This document shows positions 1 through 5,555 of a DNA stretch of 12,911 bases, one piece after another. Source of the DNA: Thermococcus sp. (GTDB taxonomy: Archaea > Methanobacteriota_B > Thermococci > Thermococcales > Thermococcaceae); the NCBI GenBank assembly GCA_021160985.1, contig JAGHBN010000125.1:1-12911 (forward strand), read 5' to 3'. The position numbers and the translations under genes are program-made. Numbering within the stretch: the stretch's first letter is position 1; each line of letters opens with the position of its first letter. Below the pieces are notes generated by a model. That model was not told the DNA's origin and did not search any database. It saw only the letters and a program-made list of their open reading frames with translations.

Positions 1-2
1 AG

Positions 3-167
3 GAGAGCATAAGCGTCCGCGGGAACAGGCTCTTCTACATCCAGGCCGTCCACCAGGAGAGCGACGTTGTGCCGGAGAACATAGACGCGATAAGGGCCAT
101 GTTCGAGCTCGCCGACAAGTGGGAGAGTATAAAGAAGACGAACAAAAGCTTGGGGATTTTGAGGTGA
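3..167 (+). CDS. C-terminal end of an unrecognised protein (partial)
   Basis: An open frame enters from the left edge and stops at TGA 165-167, giving 54 residues (ESISVRGNRLFYIQAVHQES at the start, KTNKSLGILR at the end). Codon use is typical of the neighbouring genes, with G or C at most third positions. The fragment is soluble-looking: a short beta-like segment (RLFYIQAVHQ) is followed by a probable amphipathic helix rich in Asp, Glu and Ala. I do not recognise the family from the tail alone. The gene converges with the amino acid permease on the other strand, and T-rich sequence just after the stop (168-181) could end its transcript. Confidence 0.75.
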   Translation, partial: ESISVRGNRLFYIQAVHQESDVVPENIDAIRAMFELADKWESIKKTNKSLGILR

Positions 168-181
168 TTTTCTTTCTGTTC
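168..181 (+). terminator. T-rich archaeal-type terminator
   Basis: Directly after the stop of the first gene the + strand reads TTTTCTTTCTGTTCT-like pyrimidine-rich sequence. Oligo-T tracts without a required hairpin are the usual archaeal termination signal. The assignment is by position and composition only. Confidence 0.4.
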
Positions 182-188
182 TATTAAT

Positions 189-206
189 TTAAACTAATTA
201 AACTAA
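189..206. repeat. Perfect tandem repeat of TTAAACTAA
   Basis: The 9-base unit TTAAACTAA occurs twice head to tail (189-197 and 198-206) and is followed by the related TTTTAAAC at 210-217. It lies in the AT-rich spacer between two convergent genes. It may be replication slippage in a terminator region; no function can be read from it. Confidence 0.8.
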
Positions 207-270
207 AAATTTTAAACAAAAATGTGGATCATGGAAATAAAGATTATTTAGAGGGAGGATTTTCTGCCTG

Positions 271-2496
271 TTATCCAATCCACCTTCTGAGCCAGGAGCG
301 CCTCCCGAGGTCTTTCTTGACCAGGAAGACTGTCTTTTCACACTTCTTTGCCACCTCGACTGGCAGTTCTCCGAACAGGCTCTTGGTGAAAATTGAGCCC
401 TCCGAGGCGCCCATTATGGCGAGGTCATGGCCCCGGCACTCTGAAAGTATCGCGGTCTTGGGGTCGCTGGAGCGGACGACCTTTAATGTACTCCTTGCCC
501 CGTTCAGGAGCTTCATGACTGGCTCAAGACGGCGCTCTATCCTCTTTCTCTCCGTCCCTTCAGTATCCACGTACAGCACCGTAACGCTCGCGTTGTTTTC
601 GAGGGCGAATATCCTCGCTATCTCCGCCGCTAAAAGGCTGTGCGGCCCACCAGATGTCGGGAACAGGATCCTCTTGATCTCTTCACCCTCCCCAGGCTTG
701 ACGAGGAGCACGTCACACGGTGCTTCCACGAGCCTGTCGAGGTTGCTGCCGAAGATGTATCCAAGCCTTGAACGTCCCCTCCAGCCGAGCACGAGCAGAT
801 CGGCGTTCTTGTTCCTTATGGCACTCAGTATTCCCCTGTAAACGCTGTGGGCATAGTAGACCACGCCCCTCACGTTCACGTCTCCCTTAAGCCCTTCCCT
901 CACCTTCCTGAGCAGTTCCAGAGCGGGCCCTGCAAACCGAGGAGCCTCATCGAGGGGCGTCTGCTCCGGGACTGTGACGACGCTCACGAGGGCCAGCTCG
1001 CCGTTCTTGGCCCGCGCTATGGTCTCTCCGACCCTGGCGAGGTACTGGGCGTTCTTGGGGTTTGAAACGGCCACAAGGATCTTGTAGCCTTCTGGCAACC
1101 ACTCGCCGAAGACGACTTCCCGCTCTGGAACCTCCTTAACCTCTCTTGCTTCACTGTAGCGGAAGCTGAGTGCTAGGCCTATGCCCAGCCATCCAAGCGT
1201 TATGAACCATGCAGTTGGGCTCACATCGAAGATCCATATGGAAAGGACTCCCTGGAGGGCTATGGCCGCGAGGGGAATGAACGGGAAGTAAGGCATCATG
1301 AAGCCATAATCAAGCTCATTCCCCCTCTCACGCCTTATCTTTATCACGGCGGCGTTGACGAGGAGGAATATCAGCAGGAAGACTATGTCCGCGCTCGCGG
1401 CAACATCTTCTATCGGCAGCGCCATTGCAACCGTCACGATGATAACTGAGGAAAGGGCGAGCGCTATGTGGGGAACCCTCCTCACGGGGTGAATCTTTGA
1501 GATAAAGCGAGGTAGCTTCCCGTCGCGGCTTATCGCAAAGAGAACCCTTGTTGAGGAATAGATGGTGGCGTTGAGTGCTGAAGTCGAGGAGAAAATAGCC
1601 GCGAGCGTTATCAGAAGGCCGCCGTAGGGCATGAGGTCCTTTATTGCCTCGCCCATGCCAACTGCCCCATGGGAGGCGAACCACGCCGTTAAGTTCTCAG
1701 GAGAAACGTCGGCCCCAACTATTGCTGCAAAGGCAAAGAGAAGGTACGTGGTGGTCACCGCTATGACGGAGTAGAGTATTGCCTTGGGTATGCTCTCCTT
1801 GGGGTTGAAGGCTTCTTCGCCGGCGTGTGCTATGACCTCATATCCCTCAAAGCCGACGTATGTGAAGCCCATAGCGGCCAGAACTTTGGCCCAGCCGTTG
1901 GGAACAAAGTTGCTGAAGTGAGAAAGCCTCTCCGGGTGGAGGATGGTGTAAAACACCGCAAAGGCGCCGATGAAGAGGAGAGTTGACATCTGTCCGATGG
2001 TGATTAAGTTCTCGATGTTGCCCGTCTCGGAAACGCCGATGTAGTTGATAACCACGAAGACCGCTATTATCAGGAGCGCAAGGGCTTTTATCACGAGTTC
2101 GCTCTCAACGCCGAGGGACGAGAACCACTCCGTCCCCTCGAGGAGGAAGACCGTGTAAGTTGCAAAGGTTATGGCGTAGAGGCTCCCCGCGACGGTGAGG
2201 GCGAACCAGTTGAGCCAGCCCGAGATGAAGCCGATTAAACCCTTAAACGCCTCGTCTATGTAGGTGTAGGCCCCTCCGGCCGTTGGAAGCGCAGAAGCCA
2301 GCTCCGCAAAGGACATCGCCGAGAAAAGCGCTACGAGGCCGTTGAGGGCAAAGGCCACGAGAACCCCACCGGGACCGGCGAAGCCTATCGAGATTCCCGT
2401 CGCCACGAACACTCCGGCCCCGATCATCATGCCCATGCCCATCATCATGAGGTGCCACATTGAGAGTCCTCTTGAAAGCCCGATTTCAGCCTCCAT
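271..2496 (-). CDS. APC-family amino acid permease fused to two UspA domains
   Basis: A 741-residue inner-membrane transporter of the amino acid-polyamine-organocation superfamily with a cytoplasmic regulatory tail. Residues 1 to about 445 are a 12-helix APC core. The broken first helix shows MMIGAGVFVATG, and the helix 6 region shows GFTYVGFEGYE followed by the family's NPKESIPKAI loop. Residues about 472-600 and 607-730 are two tandem universal stress protein folds. The first has GWRG-x8-GS near its end, close to the UspA nucleotide-binding G-x2-G-x9-G-S/T pattern but one residue short. The second (GASEGSIFTKSLFGE) departs further. The chosen start is ATG 2496, because GGAGG lies 7 bases upstream; an in-frame TTG at 2514 has no such site. 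That ATG is one base after the stop of the small membrane protein gene, so the two are probably translationally coupled. Cationic or other amino acids are plausible substrates, but the sequence does not decide. Confidence 0.93.
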   Translation of the reverse strand: MEAEIGLSRGLSMWHLMMMGMGMMIGAGVFVATGISIGFAGPGGVLVAFALNGLVALFSAMSFAELASALPTAGGAYTYIDEAFKGLIGFISGWLNWFALTVAGSLYAITFATYTVFLLEGTEWFSSLGVESELVIKALALLIIAVFVVINYIGVSETGNIENLITIGQMSTLLFIGAFAVFYTILHPERLSHFSNFVPNGWAKVLAAMGFTYVGFEGYEVIAHAGEEAFNPKESIPKAILYSVIAVTTTYLLFAFAAIVGADVSPENLTAWFASHGAVGMGEAIKDLMPYGGLLITLAAIFSSTSALNATIYSSTRVLFAISRDGKLPRFISKIHPVRRVPHIALALSSVIIVTVAMALPIEDVAASADIVFLLIFLLVNAAVIKIRRERGNELDYGFMMPYFPFIPLAAIALQGVLSIWIFDVSPTAWFITLGWLGIGLALSFRYSEAREVKEVPEREVVFGEWLPEGYKILVAVSNPKNAQYLARVGETIARAKNGELALVSVVTVPEQTPLDEAPRFAGPALELLRKVREGLKGDVNVRGVVYYAHSVYRGILSAIRNKNADLLVLGWRGRSRLGYIFGSNLDRLVEAPCDVLLVKPGEGEEIKRILFPTSGGPHSLLAAEIARIFALENNASVTVLYVDTEGTERKRIERRLEPVMKLLNGARSTLKVVRSSDPKTAILSECRGHDLAIMGASEGSIFTKSLFGELPVEVAKKCEKTVFLVKKDLGRRSWLRRWIG

Positions 2497-2497
2497 T

Positions 2498-2716
2498 CTA
2501 CCGCCTCCTCTCAATTACAGCGTGCATTACCGAGTTGATTTTTTGCTTTATCCTGCGTCTCCTGCGCGATTCTCTTGCCTTTTTCATCTCTTCGATTGTC
2601 TTCTTTGACTTGTAGAGGAGAAAGAGCATGAGAGAGTATGCGCCGGTTATTATCCCAACTCCAATTACCTGAGAGCTGTTCAACACTCTCCCCCCTATTT
2701 GACCATCTATGTTCAT
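2498..2716 (-). CDS. Small single-helix membrane protein with a basic tail
   Basis: At most 72 residues. A hydrophobic segment (VIGVGIITGAYSLMLFLLY) near the N-terminus is followed by a strongly basic, probably helical tail (KSKKTIEEMKKARES, then RRRRRIKQK). By the positive-inside rule the tail should be cytoplasmic. The stop TAG (2498-2500) sits one base before the ATG of the permease-UspA gene, and the GAGGAGGCGG ending this frame is that gene's ribosome binding site, so coupling is strong evidence that this frame is real. The start is uncertain. ATG 2716 lies at or upstream of the transcript start expected from the TATA box at 2731-2738 and has no ribosome binding site. GTG 2686 or TTG 2683, just after a GGGGGG run, would give 62 or 61 residues and looks better. 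I do not recognise a family; an accessory subunit of the permease is an inference from context. Confidence 0.65.
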   Translation of the reverse strand: MNIDGQIGGRVLNSSQVIGVGIITGAYSLMLFLLYKSKKTIEEMKKARESRRRRRIKQKINSVMHAVIERRR

Positions 2717-2730
2717 AATTGAGGATGGGG

Positions 2731-2738
2731 TTAAAAAG
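2731..2738 (-). promoter_or_regulatory. TATA box for the small membrane protein / permease unit
   Basis: On the - strand this reads CTTTTTAA. A transcript start about 25 bases downstream falls near 2709, a short distance ahead of the internal GTG/TTG starts of the small membrane protein. Identified by motif and position only. Confidence 0.45.
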
Positions 2739-2777
2739 TTGGCCCCTCCGATTTGGACATGTCTCTGGAGTGCAGTT

Positions 2778-2784
2778 AAAAAAA
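2778..2784 (-). terminator. T7 terminator after the AAAP permease
   Basis: Seven consecutive T on the - strand, about 80 bases beyond the stop of the second permease and ahead of the next TATA box. This fits an archaeal oligo-T terminator separating the two - strand transcription units. Confidence 0.45.
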
Positions 2785-2862
2785 GTGGGGGTTAGCGGTT
2801 TCACCTGACTCGAATCCACGCTTGAGGAATTTCTGGCGGTTAAGTGGAGAAATAAGGAAAGT

Positions 2863-3969
2863 TCAGACCAGCGATACCACCGAATAAACAAAGATCAGGA
2901 AGAAAATCGCTCCCGTGAAGTAAGCAACGCCGTGGGGAATCCCCACACACTTTGGGGCGTGGAACTTTCTCGTTTTGACGTACATTGCCACTGGCAGAAT
3001 TCCCGCATAAAGGAGGCCACCAAACGTTCCGGCGAGCCATAGTGCACTTACAAAGCTCTTCAGACCAGCAAAGTATATCAGCAGAGGCGGAACGACCGTC
3101 AGGAGCCATGCACTTCTCTTGTCCAGCTTGAATGCCTCCCTGAGGTTGTCCATCTGCGCAAAGCCTACGCCGATGTAGCTCGTGCTTATGGCCGCAAGCG
3201 GGAGGACGAGACCAAGAACCTTTCCCATGCCCCCGTAATATTCTTCGAGGGCCGAGGTGGCCAGCTGAGGGGTGTTTCCTCCCAGCGCGCCGACAAAGGC
3301 CAGGACGAAGAGGGCGTAGAACGCCATGGGCACGAGGTAGCCTATGAGGACGGCCTTCTTGGTCTTCTCCGCACTTCCAAGGCCTTTGTACATCTCAGGG
3401 ACGACCATGTGGCTGACGTAGGCAAAGATTGCAACGCCTACACCGGAGACCAAGGCTGAGGTGTCAACGGTTGTGAGGTTTTCGACGTCCACCCTAGGGA
3501 GCATCAGGATCACGGCAACCGTCAGTGCGCCGAGCAGGAGGAAGTTGAGCATCAGCTCCGCCTCGCCCGATGCCTTAAGACCCCTCAGCACGATTCCGCT
3601 CATAATGGCCCAGAAAACCACGGCACAGATGGGTTTGTTGATTCCGAGCAGGGAGGACAGGATGTCGCCGCTTCCGGCAATGTACGCTATCAACGCACCG
3701 TAGCTGAGGACGGATATGCTCGCGAGCATCATCCAGCCGCCCGCCTCCCCGAGCGTGTCGCGCGCGAGTGAAGTTAGGGTTCCCTCCTTCTGGACGGCCA
3801 GCTCGAGCACAAAAAGGGCCGTGAGGAGCGTGAGAATGCCGACGGCGATGATGATTACTATTCCTCCAAAGCCGGTGTCCTTAAGCGCGTACGGCAGGCC
3901 CAGAACTCCCGCCCCTATTTGAGTCCCGATTAATATAGCACTTGCCTCCGCCAGCGTGAGCCGCTTCAT
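2863..3969 (-). CDS. AAAP-type aromatic/neutral amino acid permease
   Basis: A 368-residue polytopic membrane protein with about 11 hydrophobic helices and almost no soluble part. The first helix carries IGTQIGAGVLGLPYAL (residues about 13-29), the hallmark of the amino acid/auxin permease family that includes the bacterial tryptophan, tyrosine and serine permeases (SdaC/Mtr/TyrP group). It should import an amino acid by ion-coupled symport; the substrate is not readable. An in-frame GTG lies at 3978, but ATG 3969 is preceded by GGTGG at 5 bases and is preferred. A strong TATA-like box lies at 3999-4010. The gene is upstream of and on the same strand as the permease-UspA unit but is separated from it by a T7 tract and a new TATA box, so it is probably its own transcript. 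The two permeases belong to different sequence families and are not a tandem duplication. Confidence 0.9.
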   Translation of the reverse strand: MKRLTLAEASAILIGTQIGAGVLGLPYALKDTGFGGIVIIIAVGILTLLTALFVLELAVQKEGTLTSLARDTLGEAGGWMMLASISVLSYGALIAYIAGSGDILSSLLGINKPICAVVFWAIMSGIVLRGLKASGEAELMLNFLLLGALTVAVILMLPRVDVENLTTVDTSALVSGVGVAIFAYVSHMVVPEMYKGLGSAEKTKKAVLIGYLVPMAFYALFVLAFVGALGGNTPQLATSALEEYYGGMGKVLGLVLPLAAISTSYIGVGFAQMDNLREAFKLDKRSAWLLTVVPPLLIYFAGLKSFVSALWLAGTFGGLLYAGILPVAMYVKTRKFHAPKCVGIPHGVAYFTGAIFFLIFVYSVVSLV

Positions 3970-3998
3970 ACAAACCACCCGCAGGTGAAGAAAAGTTC

Positions 3999-4010
3999 AT
4001 AAATTTAAAT
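3999..4010 (-). promoter_or_regulatory. TATA box for the AAAP permease
   Basis: The - strand reads ATTTAAATTTAT here, about 30 bases upstream of ATG 3969. This places transcription start near 3980, just ahead of the GGTGG ribosome binding site. The match is good by motif and spacing. Confidence 0.6.
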
Positions 4011-4045
4011 GTTGCTCTCAAAAAAGGTGTCCACGGCTGATATCC

Positions 4046-4051
4046 AAAAAA
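4046..4051 (-). terminator. T6 terminator of the DUF167 gene
   Basis: A run of six T on the - strand 23 bases beyond the DUF167 stop; a second T6 follows at 4020-4025. Two successive T tracts are a common archaeal termination arrangement. The second overlaps the upstream edge of the permease promoter region. Confidence 0.45.
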
Positions 4052-4073
4052 TAGTTTAGTACAGACGTGAACA

Positions 4074-4358
4074 TTAAAGTCCAAGTTTTTTACGGACTTC
4101 TTCGGCCGAAAGGCCCCTGATCAGGAGGGTTTTCTCCCGAGAAGTCTCGCCCCCAACTATCTCGACGTCGGCCCCCAGCATCTTGGAGAAGAACTTTACC
4201 ACTTCCCTGTTCGCCTTTCCCTCGACGGGAGGGGCCTGGATTCTAACCTTAAGCCTCCCGCGCCACTCGTCAACGCCTTCAATCCCGTTCTTCTTTGCCT
4301 TCGGCTGGACGTATATAAGTAGGAGTGCCCCGTCCTTGGTGTCTTTCAGGAACTTCAT
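4074..4358 (-). CDS. DUF167 (YggU/UPF0235) family protein
   Basis: A 94-residue protein with the conserved family signature: YVQPKAKKNGIEG early, then LKVRIQAPPVEGKAN (residues about 36-50), REVVKFFSKMLG, and a final G-x-x-SREKTLLIRG segment. The length is typical of archaeal members. The family is small and soluble, with a known alpha/beta fold, occurs in all three domains, and has no firmly established function. The frame stays open upstream to 4451, but ATG 4358 is chosen because GGTGGTGGG lies immediately before it and the family begins there. It is divergent from trmY, with 57 bases between the two starts and a shared TTTAAA box. Confidence 0.9.
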   Translation of the reverse strand: MKFLKDTKDGALLLIYVQPKAKKNGIEGVDEWRGRLKVRIQAPPVEGKANREVVKFFSKMLGADVEIVGGETSREKTLLIRGLSAEEVRKKLGL

Positions 4359-4388
4359 CCCACCACCGGCACCACTTGGGACCAAGCC

Positions 4389-4394
4389 TTTAAA
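4389..4394. promoter_or_regulatory. Palindromic TTTAAA box shared by divergent promoters
   Basis: TTTAAA is its own reverse complement and is the only TATA-like element properly spaced for both genes. It ends 21 bases before ATG 4416 of trmY and lies 30 bases before ATG 4358 of the DUF167 gene. For trmY the expected start (about 25 bases from the box centre) coincides with the ATG, suggesting a leaderless or nearly leaderless mRNA. For the other gene the leader would be only about 6-8 bases. Whether one box serves both directions is inference. Confidence 0.5.
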
Positions 4395-4415
4395 CCCCTT
4401 TGCATATCTGCCTCC

Positions 4416-5024
4416 ATGAGGACTTTCATAATCAAGGCCAACGAGGCCCACACGAGGGCGGACTTCAAGCTGAGCGACCTTCCCGGGACGAGCGGCAGGA
4501 TAGACGTCCTATGCAGGTTTCTCAACTCGGCTTTTCTGCTCTCTCACGGCTTTCGAAAAAACGTCCGCGTCTGGCTCCTCCTATACGGGCCACCAGACCC
4601 ACCGAAGGCCATACGCTTTGAGGGGCCGGAGCTAAAGGTCAGGCTCAATCCAGATGAGAGGAGTACTGCCAAGCTCATAATGAAAGCCCTCAAGATGGGT
4701 GAGGGGCTGAGGGAGCCCGGAAAGGAAGTCGAGGTTTATCCGGGCCTCTACATCAGCAACAGGACTTTTGAAGACGTGATACGGCTCACCCTCAAGAACT
4801 CGACCTTATACTACCTCCACGAGGAGGGAAAGCCGGTGAAGGATGTTCAGTTCTCCGGCAACGTAGCTTTTGTGCTTGGAGATCATAAAGGGCTGGATGC
4901 AGAAGATGAAGCTTTTCTTGACGGGATAGCTGAGAGGGTGAGCGTGGGGGAAAAGAGCTACCTCGCCTCCCACGTGGTCGCCTACACCAACATACTCCTC
5001 GACTCCCTGCCGAGCCCGCCCTAA
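4416..5024 (+). CDS. trmY: tRNA (pseudouridine(54)-N1)-methyltransferase TrmY
   Basis: A 202-residue SPOUT-class methyltransferase. The family converts pseudouridine 54 in the T-loop of archaeal tRNAs to N1-methylpseudouridine using S-adenosylmethionine, replacing the ribothymidine of bacteria. The N-terminal part has the characteristic GRIDVLCRFLNSAFLLSHGF (residues about 27-46). The C-terminal trefoil-knot region carries FVLGDHKGL (about 152-160) and SYLASHVVAYTNILLD (about 181-196), which form the cofactor pocket. The length equals that of known archaeal TrmY proteins. No ribosome binding site precedes ATG 4416, which fits leaderless translation from the TTTAAA box 21 bases upstream. Its TAA stop overlaps the stop codon of the convergent DUF402 gene by four bases. 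Confidence 0.95.
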   Translation: MRTFIIKANEAHTRADFKLSDLPGTSGRIDVLCRFLNSAFLLSHGFRKNVRVWLLLYGPPDPPKAIRFEGPELKVRLNPDERSTAKLIMKALKMGEGLREPGKEVEVYPGLYISNRTFEDVIRLTLKNSTLYYLHEEGKPVKDVQFSGNVAFVLGDHKGLDAEDEAFLDGIAERVSVGEKSYLASHVVAYTNILLDSLPSPP

Positions 5025-5509
5025 TATTTCCATACCACTTCCGGCGGGAACTGGCCGCTACGGATCTTCTCCATTATTTCCCTCGCTACCCGGTAGGCGA
5101 AGTCGAAGGTCTCTTTGTCAATCAGCCCGTAGTTGAGGGCCATCTCCAGCTCGTCCTCGTCGAGGAGAAATGCCCTGCCGTCCGGAAAGATGAAAATGTC
5201 GAGGAAAAGGTCGAGCATCTCTATAGTGTTCCCATCGCGCTTTGTGTATGCCAGAACGTCTACGTAAAGCCCCCTGAAGTTGCCCCTCTCGTCGTAGACC
5301 TTCAAAACGTCGTAGTTCTCCCCGATGAATGCGAAGTAGACCATGGTGTAGCCGTTCCTGATGACCTCGATGCCTTCCACCCTCAGGGGCGCGAGCATAC
5401 CCTCGAAGCGGGACTTCGCGACTACAACGTCGCCTAAGTCGGCCATGAGCTCGTCTTCCCGCTCCAGCACCCTGTTCGGGATACGGCGGTAGATGAGGTG
5501 GATTTTCAT
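5021..5509 (-). CDS. DUF402 domain protein
   Basis: A 162-residue soluble protein. After a beta-rich N-terminal half, residues about 85-135 show the DUF402 pattern: GLYVDVLAYTKRDG, then DLFLDIFIFPDGRAFLLDEDELEMAL with many conserved acidic residues, ending in a helix (VAREIMEKI). DUF402 proteins include nucleoside di/triphosphatases with a metal-binding acidic cluster and the C-terminal domain of the archaeal RNA-binding protein FAU-1. This one lacks the large N-terminal region of FAU-1. Activity cannot be assigned beyond that. ATG 5509 is chosen over an upstream ATG at 5554 because GGTG lies about 7 bases before it and the family begins near this residue. It starts 46 bases after the GlyRS stop on the same strand, so co-transcription with glyS is likely. 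Confidence 0.88.
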   Translation of the reverse strand: MKIHLIYRRIPNRVLEREDELMADLGDVVVAKSRFEGMLAPLRVEGIEVIRNGYTMVYFAFIGENYDVLKVYDERGNFRGLYVDVLAYTKRDGNTIEMLDLFLDIFIFPDGRAFLLDEDELEMALNYGLIDKETFDFAYRVAREIMEKIRSGQFPPEVVWKY

Positions 5510-5555
5510 AGGAAACACCATCAAAAAGAGAGTTGGAAAAGTGGGAGGTAGCACT

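Noticed and set aside
224..841. A 205-codon + strand frame opposite the UspA domains
   Set aside because: Shadow of the permease-UspA gene; low-complexity Ser/Leu/Arg-rich translation and no ribosome binding site.
2497..2514. TTG at 2514 as the start of the permease-UspA protein
   Set aside because: The ATG at 2496 has GGAGG at ideal distance, and the six extra codons lie inside the upstream gene's end and its ribosome binding site.
2795..2822. A tRNA T-loop-like string (GATTCGAGTC on the - strand)
   Set aside because: No matching T-stem, acceptor stem or anticodon arm can be drawn around it.
271..3969. The two permeases as a tandem duplication
   Set aside because: Their first-helix motifs and lengths differ (APC versus AAAP families), and only one carries UspA domains.
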